The notes beneath the pieces were generated by a model. It saw nothing but the letters and a program-made list of their open reading frames with translations, did no database searches and was not told the DNA's origin. Positions 10,817 to 22,189 of a stretch of 64,000 nt of DNA are shown piece after piece. Made by a program: the position numbers and the translations under genes. The DNA lies in assembly GCA_027604705.1 (NCBI GenBank), contig JADHYV010000020.1, positions 186,001-250,000 on the forward strand, given 5' to 3'. This stretch comes from Allomyces arbusculus. Taxonomy: Eukaryota > Blastocladiomycota > Blastocladiomycetes > Blastocladiales > Blastocladiaceae. Position 1 is the stretch's first letter, and every line of letters starts with the position of its first letter.

Positions 10817-11481
10817 CTACACCTTGATGTTGGCCATGGACGTTTCCTTGGCCTCCTGGTCGTTGGCGCGCATCGTTTTCTTGAGCTCAATCCAGTCGGC
10901 AAAGACCTTCATTTTGTGCTCGTGGTTGTCGGCGCGCACCTTGATGCGGTGCTCGTGTTCGAGCTTGCGGATCTATTCCGGTAATTTAAGGATTGGATCG
11001 CGAATGAAGAGCGAGGATGGAGCAGAGACACTTGAAGTACCATGTGGTGCATGACATAGACGGTCACAACATGGCGCAGAATGATATCGACCTCGAGTTT
11101 GGTGCCGTCGGTGCGAGTGCCGCCGTCGGTGCGAGTACCGCCGTCGGTGCGAGTACCGCCGTCGGTGCGAGTGCTGCCATCGCCATGAAGCCGGCCACGA
11201 CGGCCGCCACGACGGCCGCGGCTGGAGCGATGCAGCTGGTCATGGTCACCATGGGATTCGGTCGGGTCCGCCGGAAATTGGGTGTGAAGAGCCCGGGCGA
11301 CGCCGCGCGCTAGTTCGCGCGCCAGTTTCGGCCCGATCCCCTCAAAGATCTTGAGGACGTTCATCGCTTGGTTCGGAAAATCAGGTCGCGGAACACTTGC
11401 AACCGTGGTGGTGGGGAGAGAGCAATTCGAGCATGACGATCCTCTCTTCAACAACCTCCTGTCCGGGCTCTGAGATGACAA
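10817..11481 (-). CDS. Uncharacterised small protein, possibly degenerate
   Basis: A clear 3' exon lies at 10817-10972 (acceptor GGAATAG, stop at 10817-10819). It encodes a charged helical end with KVFADWIELKKTM and KETSMANIKV. It joins in phase to an upstream exon ending near 11041 (donor ATG|GTACTTC; intron about 68 bp) that encodes a hydrophobic stretch LEVDIILRHVVTVYVMHHM. Further upstream the same frame contains Gly-Thr-Arg-Thr-Asp repeats translated from an 18-bp minisatellite, then NVLKIFEGIGPKLAREL. No start can be fixed, and 11481 is only the limit of the open frame. I do not recognise a family. The hydrophobic segment and the coherent last exon suggest a real or recently real gene. 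Confidence 0.3.
11104..11178. repeat. 18-bp minisatellite, about 4 copies
   Basis: Tandem units close to GCCGTCGGTGCGAGTACC follow one another with one or two base differences. The unit length is divisible by three, so the array keeps the minus-strand frame open and adds Gly-Thr-Arg-Thr-Asp-Gly repeats to the predicted protein. Confidence 0.85.
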
Positions 11482-11982
11482 AAGGCCCCGTTAAGTAATT
11501 TGTAGTCTTTTCGAGTTTTGTGACAGATTTTTGCAAAACATGCTGGAAGTCACTGGCGGACGTCGAAAAAACGGTTCAATTCTCACGGGCAGGGCCGTTC
11601 CGCATGCTTATCGAGACTCCTTCGTTTTGCTGCAAGTTATGATGATGAGCTGTGGTGAGGAGCGATGGGATTCGACCAGGCGCGACTGGTGGTCAACATT
11701 GGAGACATAACGTCTCGCGTCAGTGATTGCTCTTCGGACACGTCTCATGTTCGCTGAGGCCAGGCTGCTTGAGCCTGCCTCATCGTGGCTGAAGATGCGG
11801 TTTGGGTCAGGGTCCAGGGTTCAACTTCAGGTCTCACAGTAGGTCCAGTGGCGAGACTAGAGCGCGCGAAGCCGCCAATACCTCGAAAAGAAAAATGAAC
11901 AACCAAACGCGCCCTCAAAACCGATCTGGCTCCACCGACCAAACCATCCCTCCCGTGTCCCCCATTTTTTCCATTCGCCGCA
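11482..11982. other. Intergenic region 3' of ATXN2
   Basis: Contains the upstream side of the small minus-strand gene and the 3' flank of the Ataxin-2 gene. No ORF, RNA or repeat is supported. Confidence 0.5.
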
Positions 11983-14900
11983 TCACTCGGTCGGCGCCGG
12001 CGCGGGCGCCCCCGGCGGGGGACCCTGCGGCGGCGGCCCCTGCTGCAATTGCGGCATCCCATGTGCGGGCGCTCCCTGCGGCGGGGGCGGTGCCGCTGCG
12101 ACCATAACCCCTGCGGGCACGGGCATTCCCGGTGCGGCCGCGAGAATCGGCACGACCGGCATCCCCGGCCCCGCGGCCATCGGGTACATGGCCATATGGT
12201 GCGGCGGGATCCCCGCGGGTGCCGCGTGCGGTGGAACCCCGGCCGAGTGCGGCGGCGGCTGCGCGGGGGCACCGGGCGCGCCCATCGGCGGGTGCGGACC
12301 CTGCGGGATCGGGGCGCCGGGGAACATCGGGCCCGGGAACATGGGCGCGCCAGGGAAGTAGGCCGGCGCGGCGGTGCCGGGAGCCGGTGCGCCGGGTTGC
12401 GGCTGTGCGCCTGACGAGACGGGCGGCGAGCCGCGGCGACCAACCTGTTGCGAGTTGTTCGGGCCGGGAACAGGGGGAGGCGCATTGGGAGCAGCGGCCG
12501 GGTTGTAGTGTCCCGGCGGGGGAGGGACGGGCATGCCCGGCATCGGCATGCCAAACGGCGCGGGCAATATGGCGCCGGGCGGCGCGCCGGGGTAGTGCAT
12601 GGGGATCGGCATGGGAATAAACTGCGCGCCCGGTGGGAGCTGCGCCGGGTAGCCCTGCGGCGTCGCAGGAATGAAGTACATGGGCTGCATCGCCGGGAAG
12701 GCCGGTATTTCGACGCCCTGCGCGATGTTGCGGAAGCTGCGGTTGTGCTGGTCGACAGGCCAGGTCGTGTCTGCGGGTCGCGATCGTTGTTGCTCATCAG
12801 TTGGGCTCAAAAGTGAAGCGGAAGAGATCACAAAAAGGAGGGTAGCAAATGTACCGTTCATGTTGGCCGACGCTGAGGGAGCAATAAACATGGCCTTGAC
12901 CGACATTGGGCCCACCTTGAGTTCTTTGCCCGCAAAGAACCCGGTCTGCACCTTGCGTGTGTCCGGCACCGCAGGCGTTGGACTCGGGGTCGTGCCCGTC
13001 GCAGACGACGCAGGGTGGACCTAAGCAACCGTGAACGTTAAAACGAGTAAATGAAAATGCGTACGCGGTTGAAAAAGGCAGCGTACCGGCACAAACGACT
13101 TGGCCGAGAGGTTAAACGAAAACGGCTTCGCGGTCACGTTCAGCGCCGACTTTTTGTCCTTAGTCTCGTCCTTGCCCGTCGCACCCTTGCCCGGGGACCC
13201 GGCGCGCTTCGCACCCTGTGCGGTCGCCGCCGCACCACGAGCCTTGCGCGCTGCGGCCAACTTGGCCTCATGTTCTTGAATCCGCTTGCGCGCGCGCTCC
13301 TTGTCGAGCAAATCGGCAATATCCTCGGGCGGTTCCGGTTTCGGCAACTTGAACGCAGCATGGAACTTGCGCAACTCGTCAAACGTCTTGGCGCGCAATT
13401 TCTGCCGCGACTCCCAAATCTTTTGCTTTTCCTTGGCCAGGTACGCGCCCATGCGCCGCTGCAGCGACGCGGCATTCTGCGCGGTCTTGTCCTGGCGTGC
13501 GGCAGCTGCAGCACTCGCGGCGGCCGCCTGCTCGGCCTTGACCTTGTTGTGCATCGCGAGCCGCGCCTGGAACTGCAGGAGCTGGTGGTGCGGGACAGCG
13601 GCCGACGAGGACGACGATGCGGTCGAGGACGAGGTCGACGACGAGGCAGCGGCGGCGGCGGCAGCAGCCGCGGCCGCGGCCGGATTGTGGTGCGCGTACT
13701 GCAGCGTGCGCATGGTCGGGACAAGGATCGGCATTTGCGCGACCTGCTGCGCAAACTCCTTGGCTGCCGACTTGGCCGCCTTGTCGGCGGGCGCGGCAGA
13801 CGCAGAATCGTCTGTGCGCTTGGCTAGGACGGCCTTGTACCGCGTGATTTCCCGCAGGACCGTGTCGCGCGAAATTTGCGGCAGGCCCGCGGCGGTGGCA
13901 GCAGCGGCAGCCGCGCCCGGTGCGGGGGAACGCTGCGAGAGTGGCGACCGGAAAAGGGTCGACGTGGCTGACGCGGGAACAGCGGTGCCAGAGAAAAGCT
14001 TGCTGGCTGAGTCGGACGGCTGCAGCGACGCGGGACGGTCGCCACCACGTCCGGTCTTGGTCGTGGTGGGCATGGGCGAGCCAGCAGAGTCGGTCGTGGC
14101 GGCCGACTGGTCGGTGGCGCCAGTACCACCACCAGCACCGAGCACAGGCCGCTCAGCGCTCCCGACAAACGACTTCGGCCGCGGGCGGCCGGACGCATAG
14201 GCTTCCTTGGCGTTGCGCGCGTGGGACGGGACCGCAGCCGCCGCCGCCGCCGCCGTGTCACGCACGACAGCGCCGTACCGGTCCTCCTCGTCAACATCAT
14301 TCGCCGCATGCCCACGCTCTTCGAGAACGTGGACGTTGGCCGACCCAGCAGCCTCGATTTCGCGCGCGATCCGCGCGGCCTCGCGCTCGTGCTGCTTGTA
14401 GAGCTCGCTCGACCGGTCGAGCGTGGTCGTGTAGATATCCTCTTGGTAATCGGTCGTGAGCCCAAACTTGGTTTCGTTCACTTCAAACTGGTTCCAGCCG
14501 CGTGCGCCGCGCGACGACGCGTCGAGGTGCAGCAAGTCCATGTCGGTGCCGCCCGTGCCGGACCCGTCGTCTTCGGGCACCCAACGCTCGAGTGCGCGCT
14601 CCTTGACGTCGGTCGCGCCGCTGATGGCAGTGTCGGTTTTGAACCCTGCTGCGGTAAAAAAGAAGAGGAAGGGGTTCGTCAATCCACGGCGCATGCTTCC
14701 CACCATGCCACGAGCAAACGACAGTACCCTTGCTGGCGCGCTTGGCGTCGTCGTTGACGGTCGCGACGTGCAGGACCGTGAACATGGCCACGTCCTTGAG
14801 CGGGACCACGAGCGTGTCCATGAGGCCGGGAGTGTCCGCGTCGGTACCGTTCTTCGTTTTCTTGCCGGCCGCATCAATCGAAGCGGCCTTCTCAAGGTGC

Positions 14901-15456
14901 CGAACGGCCTTGAGGACAAGCATGCGCTCGGCTTGAACAACGGCATGCACGACGCCTTCAAAAACGTCGCCAGCGGCCGTGGTCACGACGGCAACGTGGC
15001 CCTGGTCAAGAGGGAGAGATCGAACTGGCGTGGTGAGCAATGATGCCGTGTTGTTGTTGTTCTTGCTACCGCGTACGATCATGGCCTTGTACTAGCTGCT
15101 CGCTGGCGAGCATAGCACCAGCGTCAGGATGGGCACCACGCCGGCGTCACGGCTTCTATCACGAATGGGTGCAATCCTGGGGTCCAGGAGCCGCATGGCG
15201 GTGGTGCTTCCCATCCGGCAAGCCCGCTGAGTGCACAGACCAGCCCTTGTCGGCCGGTGCGCGGCCGATCGGCGGGCCAGACTCCATCTTCGAGCGACAG
15301 CAGCGTTCAGGAGACACGACCACTTACCAGAACGAGGGCAAAGGCATAATGCAGGCGCGCGTCGGCGGCTTGCGCGGCCTTGGCGGACGTGGCGGCGGCC
15401 GGGTCGGGCGGATTGGTCGCGGCCGCGGGGCCGCTGGCCAAGAGCTGTTGGAGCAT
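11983..15456 (-). CDS. PBP1: Ataxin-2 / Pbp1 (LSm, LsmAD, PAM2)
   Basis: RNA-binding regulator that partners poly(A)-binding protein in stress granules and mRNA 3'-end control. Exons, 5' to 3', are 15328-15456, 14728-15001, 13087-14648, 12855-13020 and 11983-12770 (972 aa). Introns are 326, 79, 66 and 84 bp, all in phase. The LSm fold spans about 35-130, and exon 1 ends LHYAFALVL and joins GHVAVVTTAAGDVFEG. Then follow FKTDTAISG and the LsmAD domain near 186-255 (WNQFEVNETKFGLTTDYQED). After a poly-Ala-containing disordered middle comes the PAM2 motif ending FNLSAKSFVP at about 646-655, which binds the MLLE domain. Beyond it are FFAGKELKVG and DTTWPVDQHNRSF, also seen in fungal Pbp1, and a Pro/Gly/Met-rich tail. 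The first intron is long for this window; the other boundaries are well supported by motif continuity. Confidence 0.92.
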
Positions 15457-15944
15457 GGTTGGCGGAGACGAATGCGCGCAGTCGTGATCTTGGCGATGCG
15501 GACGTCGACGTGCTGGCTTGATGTCGCTGCTGCTGGCGGACTCGAGCGGTAGCGGAGCTGCAGTGCCGAAGGGCCGAAAGCACCAGCAGAGGCCGAGGAT
15601 GTGCTGCGAGACGTGGGCATGATCGCCGCGATCACGATCACGTGCGGCTCGCCACCTCCACCGTACCGTGCCAGCGTTCTCAGGACGCTGACATCTGGAA
15701 TTGACGCCTCTGGCCCGACGTCGTCGTCGCGCTCATCTCCGCCTGAGAGATGGCCAGTACGCCGGGGCGCTGTTCCTAACTCCTGACGCGCAACGGCAGA
15801 CCCGAGGGCCGGAAAAGCACACCAAAGAGCAAAGCAACTTATTTGCACCCTCACCCGACCGCGTGCGCAGCGCATTCGTCATCGTCCATGGACAAGAAGA
15901 AACGCCCGCCTGCCCGCCTCGATTCACACGACGACGACGCGCAT
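15457..15944. other. Spacer between Ataxin-2 start and eL34 stop
   Basis: Both flanking genes are on the minus strand, so this holds the Ataxin-2 promoter and the eL34 3' UTR. No further gene supported. Confidence 0.55.
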
Positions 15945-16422
15945 TTATTGCTTCTTGGCCGGCTTGGCCGCCTTCTTGGCCGCCTTCTTCGGCTTGGCCT
16001 CGGCCGCCTTGGCCTGCGTCTGCGCGGCCTTCAGCACCTTCTTGACAATCTTCTGCTCCTCAACGAGGAACGCGCGCAGGATGCGCTCACGCACGCAGTG
16101 GCCGCAGCGCGAGCCGCCGTACGTGCGCGAGACGGTCTTCTGGCGCTTCGAGAGCGTCGCGTACTTGCGCGGGCGCAGGGCCGGGATCTAAATTTGCGCA
16201 ACGAAAAAACTGCGTCAGAAACGGCCAAAATTGCCCACTCAAGAATCTGCAAAAGTAACGTACGCCGGCAAGGGCAACACCGCAGTCACCGCACTTGGGC
16301 GACGCCGCCTTCTTCAGGGCGTACTGGTAGACGAGCTTGCCACCGGGCGTCTTGACCACGCGAACCTTGTTCGACTTGGTGTTGTACGACAGCCGGCGAC
16401 GGTAGGTGAGGCGCTGGACCAT
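15945..16422 (-). CDS. RPL34: 60S ribosomal protein eL34
   Basis: Structural protein of the cytosolic large ribosomal subunit. Exons are 16264-16422 and 15945-16187 with a 76-bp intron (133 aa; the family is usually about 115-120). The start [19 protein letters not shown] is the canonical eL34 N-terminus. Zinc-ribbon cysteines are present as CGDC in exon 1 and CGHC in exon 2. Exon 2 begins [17 protein letters not shown] and continues [19 protein letters not shown] and [12 protein letters not shown]. The extra length is a Lys/Ala-rich C-terminal tail. The intron joins GVALAG to IPALRP in phase, exactly where the family reads continuously. Confidence 0.97.
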
Positions 16423-17926
16423 TTTGAAGAATGATACTGGCAAAGAGACGGCCAAAACAGCACAGCGTCAGTCCTTCCGTTCGTTTGGCGAGATCGTTTG
16501 GCGCACAAGCAGAGCGACACGAAAATGGCGCAGAGCACCACCACGACCACCGCGTAAAATCGCCGCGTTGCGATCTCGCCACCTCCACCAGCGTCGCGAC
16601 GGAGTCAGCGCTTCAAACTACGCCGAGCATCGAAACGAGCACAAGCAGCGGTCCATTCAAATGATGTCGTCTGGTACGTCAACAGCGCCAATTTTGCAAT
16701 GAGCGCCGCTCAGAACGGTCGGAGTGGGATCATCCGCCCAGTAGCGTATCCTGCCGCACGGAGTCAAAACGACGTTGTGACGGCGATCTGACGCCCGCAA
16801 AAGGCAGCGAGGGTACAATGACGCAGTTTTCGGAGCGACATTGGCGAGAACGGCGACGGATGGACGAGCGTGGTTAACCCCGGAGTGGGAGGTCACGGCA
16901 GTCCATCCGTTGCGATGCGGGGTCCGTTTGGGTGCGCAGCGCCGCGAGGAGTCGCAGGCGGGGGGGGGGGGGGTCGACGAGCGGCTCGAGCGTTCATGGC
17001 GCTCGTGGTGGCGATTTCGCGCGGTGGTGGTGGTGCGTGGTGGTGCAGCGTCGTGCCGTCGATGTGCAAGCAGTCGTTCGCTACCTGAAAATGTCCACTA
17101 GGGCCGGAGGAGGAGGTTACCAAGTCGTTGAGGTTGCGCCCAAGCCCAGCAGTGCAGGGCCCAGTCAGTTTCCAGGCCAAGCTGAGTCCAAGTCAGAGCC
17201 ACGTGCTGCCGAGCGAAACTCCACAGGCGTAAAGCACATATCTTTTCGCTTCGATGCTTTCTCTTTGGCCCCTGCTCGCTCGCCATCTTCGCCGCGTGAT
17301 GAGCTCCACACGATCCTTGCCAGCATCGAAACGCGGCAGCCAGTGCCTGCTGGCGACCGCTAACATGGCGCATTCGCACTTTACGTGCCGTGATCTAATG
17401 TGCACGACGCTGCCAGGCGAGATGAAGAAGGTGGCCGAGGCCAACTGGCCGTGCGGCCTCGTCTGACCGTTGGCAGTGGCCGGTACGCTGGGTCGTCTGC
17501 AACAGCAGGCACGAACACGAAGAACGGTGGGAGTTGGCCGGCCCGGTTCTGGCCAAGAAGGCGCCGCAAAGAAGGTGCGTGGGCGTGGGGCGTGTGCCGT
17601 GCACGGTGCAGCTGGTGCAATGCTGTTGTGGGAACGGCACTCACTGGGGGAACCATCGACGCAGCCGGAGGTCAGCAGGCCCGGCAGCGCACGCGTGCAA
17701 AGGCAGCATTGCGTCGCCCTCCTCGTGTGTCCTCCCCTCTCCGTTCCTCGTGTCCCGGCCCCTCTCGCTGCCACCGCGCCGCGACAACCTCGCGCAAGCT
17801 GCACGTTGCAGATTGCACGCGCCCGCCCTCCCTGCACGCCCAGCTGCACGCCCGCCTGCTGCCGCGCGGCGCGCTTGATCCCCCATTGCCCGTTCCCCGT
17901 GCGCGCCTGCCCGGGCACCAAGTTGC
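16423..17926. other. 1.5-kb divergent spacer between RPL34 and the CTD-type phosphatase
   Basis: No gene is supported. It includes a 14-G run at 16960-16973 and GT-rich/GGTGGT stretches around 17000-17045. Frames across 17400-17900 are open but compositionally random. The last 200 bp are C-rich and probably the 5' leader of the downstream gene. Confidence 0.5.
16960..16973. repeat. 14-base G homopolymer
   Basis: Fourteen consecutive G on the plus strand in intergenic DNA, likely length-polymorphic. Confidence 0.95.
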
Positions 17927-20581
17927 ATGCCGCCCCACCAGCAGCACAACGAGCACGAGCACGAGCCGTACGAGTGCGACTACGACGACGAGCCTGTGCT
18001 GCGCGTGGACCTGGTTGCTTGCGCTGACGGCGAGTGGGCGACAGCAACGACGCGAGCCGACGACGACGAAGTCGGTTGTGCCCGCGACGCAGCAACGTCG
18101 CGTGAGCATCTTCTGCGCCTGCGCGCCCAAGCAGCGAACAAAGCGCCGCCTCGACAACTGCCAACAGCCCCAACTCTGCCCACGCTTGCTGGTCACCCGC
18201 CGCGTCCTCTCGTCCATCGCCCGTCGCCTCCCGTGCCTGCCGCTGCTGCCGCCGCCGTCGACGACGACGACCGCATGGACGTTGACGCGGCCATGGGCTG
18301 CCCCGTCGTACCCGCGCCGCCCGCTGCCGCATCTGTTGCTCCGGCCGCGTCCACGCCCGCCTTCATCACCTCGGTCCAGACCGCCGCGCTCGCCGACGCG
18401 GCCTTGGCACCGCCGCTGCCCGCCGCGCCCGACTCGCTCGATGCATTGCTCGACCTCGAGGACCCAGAGGCCGACACGGCCCTGCCCACGTTTGACCTCC
18501 CCGACGCCGACCATGTTGATGACGATGCCGTCGATTTCATCTGCACGGTCCCGCCATTGCCGCGGTCTGCGCGCGGTCGCGGCCCACTGCTCCCGCCGCG
18601 TCCTCCCGGCAAATCGCACACGCTCCTGCTCGACATTGACGAGACGCTGCTCATGTGCCGCGCCGGCGCGATGCCCGGCATGCACCTGGCTTTCTCAGTC
18701 GAGTACCTCGGCACGCGGCATGACATTGCCGGCAAGCTTCGTCCGGGCGTGCGCGCGTTCCTACGTCGCATGGCCCAGCACTTTGAGCTAGTGCTCTTCA
18801 CGGCGTCGCAGGCCGTGTATGCCGACCGCGTGCGCGCCGTGCTCGACCCGCACGGCGACTTGATTGACCATTTGTTGCATCGCGACCATTGCGTGCCCGT
18901 GAATGGCAACTACCTCAAGGATCTGGCTCCTCTCGGCCGCGACTTGGCCACGACGCTACTCGTCGACAATGCACCGCAGGCATTTGCGTATCACCCGCTC
19001 AATGGAATCCCGGTCCCGTCGTGGTACGGCGACCTCGATGACCGCGTCTTGCCGCGGCTCGCACGCCGGCTCGTGCATCTCGCGCAGCACCCGGACGTGC
19101 GCCCGCTCGTCTGCGCGCAGTCGCGACTCGTGCACCGGCTCGTCCATCACGCGCACCAGGCCGGTCGCGTGCCTGTCGGGCTCGCGATGGGGCTCGCCAA
19201 CATGTATCCGCACGCTGTGCAGCCCGTAAACCCGGCTGCGCTCAACGCCGATGCTCTGGCGCCGGCGCCATCGCTCGCAGCTTCGTCGTGGCCGGGCGTC
19301 TCGGGCATGTTGCCCTTTTTCAGCATGTCCAATGCGCGATACATGGAGACGTGGGACGAGCCGGAGGTGCGGCTGTTGCCGCTCGACACGGCCGCGTACG
19401 ATTGTCTCGCGTGGCCCGTGCCTAGTATCGACGAGCCCGTGCCGTGGAGCGCGTCCATGGAGGCGTCGCTCGATCCGTTCTTTGGGCTGCACGACCATGC
19501 AAGCGAGCATCATCACCATCACCACCACCTTGGCGACGACGGAGAAGAGCAGTATATGCATGATGACACGCACAGTGGCGACAGCGGCAAGCAAGACGAC
19601 ATGTCGCAGGACGTAGCCATGGTGCCCGTCGCGTTCGAGGACCAGGACATGCTCGACCTGCTCGACACCAACGACTCGGTCGTCGATCACAACGGTGTCC
19701 TGACCACAACGCTCGGCGGGCCGCTGACCCTAGATCCGGCCGTGCTCGACCTCAACTCGGCCAGCCCGCAGCCGACGCCGCCACTCGAGTACGACGATCA
19801 CCACCATCACCACCACGGGTTCCTCGGGCTCGCCGCGACCCAAGCGTCGTCGGAGCTCGACTTTACAGGCATCACCGTGTCGCGTCGGAGCACATGGGAC
19901 GCGGCGACTGCGGCCATGCACCTGCCCGGCCCGCCACCGCTCCTGCCGCTGCCCAACGTGCACCTCGAGCTGTCGCTGGCGCGCGCGATTGAGAAGATTG
20001 CCGATCGCAACGCGTCGGGCACGCTTGCGAGCACGGCCCCGTCGAGCGTTGCGAGCCCAGCATCGCTGTCGAATCCGTCGTCTGTCCCACCGTCCCCAAC
20101 ATCGTCGCGGCGTGCACCGCGGCCCAACCCGCTCAGTCCCGCTGCTGTTGCGGCACCGCCCACAGCCTCGCAGCTGACCCCCGTGACCCCGTCGTCGGCA
20201 CCCGTCGCGCCGTTCCCGACCCCAACCACGCCCGACTTTGACGAGGCCGCGTGGACTGTCACGCTCGAAGACGTGCTCGCCGACGCAGCGCGACTTGCAC
20301 CTCGTGCCTCGGTGTCCTCCTCTTCGTCGTCATTGGCTGCCGCGCTCGGCCCTGCACCGCGGCCTGCACCGCCACCTGTCCCGCCGGCACCGCATCGTCC
20401 CCCCATCGCGCGCACCAATGCCGCCCCGTCCCACCTCGGCCCGCCACCGAACCCGACGCGGCTCTCCCGGTCGCCGCCCGCGTCGTCGATCTGTGTCGCC
20501 GGCGCAGATCCCGTGCGCGGCGCCGCGACCGCTGCGGAGCCCACGGTCGTGCCGCTCGTGTCCGTGACGGCGGCCGAATAG
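17927..20581 (+). CDS. FCP/SCP-type (HAD) phosphatase with long disordered flanks
   Basis: Single exon, 884 aa. The FCPH domain spans about 230-390. It has the catalytic aspartate motif LLLDIDETLL (D236-x-D238-x-T), followed by LRPGVRAFLRRMAQHFELVLFTAS, DRDHCVP-type residues and the metal-binding VDNAP motif. These place it in the CTD small-phosphatase/Dullard/Fcp1 family that dephosphorylates serines, for example on the RNA polymerase II tail. No BRCT domain is visible, so it is SCP/Nem1-like rather than a full Fcp1. About 220 residues precede and 490 follow the domain. The tail is Pro/Ser/Ala-rich and carries two histidine runs (six or more His) near residues 525 and 625. I see no membrane segment, unlike Nem1/Dullard. 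Catalytic function is well supported; the substrate is not known. Confidence 0.85.
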   Translation: MPPHQQHNEHEHEPYECDYDDEPVLRVDLVACADGEWATATTRADDDEVGCARDAATSREHLLRLRAQAANKAPPRQLPTAPTLPTLAGHPPRPLVHRPSPPVPAAAAAAVDDDDRMDVDAAMGCPVVPAPPAAASVAPAASTPAFITSVQTAALADAALAPPLPAAPDSLDALLDLEDPEADTALPTFDLPDADHVDDDAVDFICTVPPLPRSARGRGPLLPPRPPGKSHTLLLDIDETLLMCRAGAMPGMHLAFSVEYLGTRHDIAGKLRPGVRAFLRRMAQHFELVLFTASQAVYADRVRAVLDPHGDLIDHLLHRDHCVPVNGNYLKDLAPLGRDLATTLLVDNAPQAFAYHPLNGIPVPSWYGDLDDRVLPRLARRLVHLAQHPDVRPLVCAQSRLVHRLVHHAHQAGRVPVGLAMGLANMYPHAVQPVNPAALNADALAPAPSLAASSWPGVSGMLPFFSMSNARYMETWDEPEVRLLPLDTAAYDCLAWPVPSIDEPVPWSASMEASLDPFFGLHDHASEHHHHHHHLGDDGEEQYMHDDTHSGDSGKQDDMSQDVAMVPVAFEDQDMLDLLDTNDSVVDHNGVLTTTLGGPLTLDPAVLDLNSASPQPTPPLEYDDHHHHHHGFLGLAATQASSELDFTGITVSRRSTWDAATAAMHLPGPPPLLPLPNVHLELSLARAIEKIADRNASGTLASTAPSSVASPASLSNPSSVPPSPTSSRRAPRPNPLSPAAVAAPPTASQLTPVTPSSAPVAPFPTPTTPDFDEAAWTVTLEDVLADAARLAPRASVSSSSSSLAAALGPAPRPAPPPVPPAPHRPPIARTNAAPSHLGPPPNPTRLSRSPPASSICVAGADPVRGAATAAEPTVVPLVSVTAAE

Positions 20582-21154
20582 AGCGTGCGCGCGCAACCTG
20601 TACATAGTTGTCCCTCGACGCGAATTCGCGCACGAGTGAGGCTTACGCGCGCGCACCTGCCGTGGGCCCAGTTTCGATTTGTATTTACCTCTCATCTTGA
20701 CCTGCGCGTGCGAGCATCGGATGCGCACGTCCCGCTGCGGATTGATTGCCGCGTCCGGTGCGTTTCTCAACGCATTCATCCCCCGCTCCTTCCTCATGGC
20801 CTAGACTTCTTTCCGCTTTCGTTTTCTTGTTTGGTTGGAGCTGGCCGGACCGGCTTTCGTTCGTTTCTCATTCCGCCATGTGTGCGCTGCGCACTCTCTT
20901 TCTGTTCATTTGCATTCCCCACACACCCAGCGCATCATCGGCCCGTCGCCCGCGCGCATCGACCGACATTTTTGTTCACATTTTCGTTCGTTCCCGTCTG
21001 TGCACGTCCGTTCCTTGCTCGTTTGCTTTCCCTGATGCTTCTTCTTGGCTTGGTGCATTTTGTGTTTTCTCCCCTTTTGTTTTCGCATTGGCGCTTTCAG
21101 GTCCAGCTACGCCCAGCAACTCGTCTCCAAAGTTCGATCCGTCACGGCTGGACA

Positions 21155-21164
21155 TATATATAAA
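21155..21164 (+). promoter_or_regulatory. TATA-box-like sequence in gene-free interval
   Basis: TATATATAAA stands out in GC-rich sequence with no annotated gene downstream on either strand. It could start an unannotated noncoding transcript or be chance. Confidence 0.2.
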
Positions 21165-22042
21165 TGGCTTCTTTTTGTATTTGCTCACCAGCGCTTCCTT
21201 CAGCACAGTTTCCGGATTGTGAGCACTGGCGAGATCAGCGAGCACGCCCCTGTCACAGCACGACAAGGCTGCTCTGAACGAGCTTGGTCGCGCGTTTTTC
21301 GCATCACATCCGACCTGTCGGGCGTTTGGCTGTGTGAATTGTCATAACGCACCCGTCAGTATATTCAACCTCCACTGGACTGGACCCCTTACCGAATTTT
21401 TCATGACAGCGCCATGGTCCCGCCTCCAAACTGCGGCATCCCCGCACGGTGGCGGCGCCCAGAGCGTGCGCGGACGCTGCAACTAGTGACACGGTGCCAG
21501 CGCGATGGTCCCAGACGGTTTATTGACACGGCGCGCGGTGGGGAAGGGTCAACAAGTTGCCTGGCCCAAGATGGTCATCATGCCGTGTGCTCAACTCCGA
21601 CTTCACCCCATCGGCCCAGTGCCTCGACAGCTGCTGGCCGCTGAGAGTGCGCGCGCTGTTCTGTGGTCACCGTTTGCGTGTCGGCACGGCGCTGGCGCGG
21701 TGAGCCGTGGGCGGAGACAGTACTGGTGGCCGTGGAACGAGTGAAGCTGAAGGGCCGCGACCCGCCGTTGGCCAACACAGAGGCATGCTAACGCGGTCAC
21801 GGGCCAGCGAACGTCCTGACCCTGTCTTTCTCAACCAGCGTCCACAGTTCCCAATCCCGGATTTCGTTCTCAGAGTGACCCAGCGCGCACGAAATGCCTA
21901 GCGTGTTCAGGTTTCCGCGTCGCACAGACTCCCGCTTCTGCTCCTGGCGCTCAAAAAGTCACTGCTGACGTTGAATCCTTGCAGTTACATTGACACGCTT
22001 TAGGCGCATGGTCCACAGCCAGAGCTCTCAGATGCCATTTAA

Positions 22043-22189
22043 CACCAGCATGCAGTGCATGCAAAGGAGGAGGAGGAACTCGTGGCCCTGTGCAAGTTGG
22101 CCAAGGAGAAGAAGGAGACATTCATGGCCTTGCACAAGTTGGTTCAGGAGTTGGAGCAACAGCTTGACCTTCAAGGCCAAGGGCGCTGA
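22043..22189 (+). pseudogene. Orphan coding fragment with internal repeat
   Basis: An in-frame piece bounded by TAA 22040-22042 and TGA 22187-22189 reads as a charged helix (KEEEELVALCKLAKEKK, then ETFMALHKLVQELEQQ). The two halves, ALCKLAKE and ALHKLVQE, repeat at both protein and DNA level about 45 bp apart. No start codon in good context and no neighbouring exon was found. It may be a relic of a host gene or of a transposon ORF; the family is not recognised. Confidence 0.3.

Noticed and set aside
11802-12816. Plus-strand frames over the Ataxin-2 Pro/Gly-rich tail
   Set aside because: Arg/Gly/Ala-rich shadows of GGC/CCG-rich coding sequence.
17400-18791. 463-codon plus-strand frame overlapping the start of the phosphatase gene
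   Set aside because: Different frame from the catalytic domain; Arg/Ser/Pro-rich shadow.
20585-21163. 192-codon plus-strand frame after the phosphatase gene
   Set aside because: Translation of a pyrimidine-rich UTR-like tract (Phe/Ser/Leu/Arg runs).
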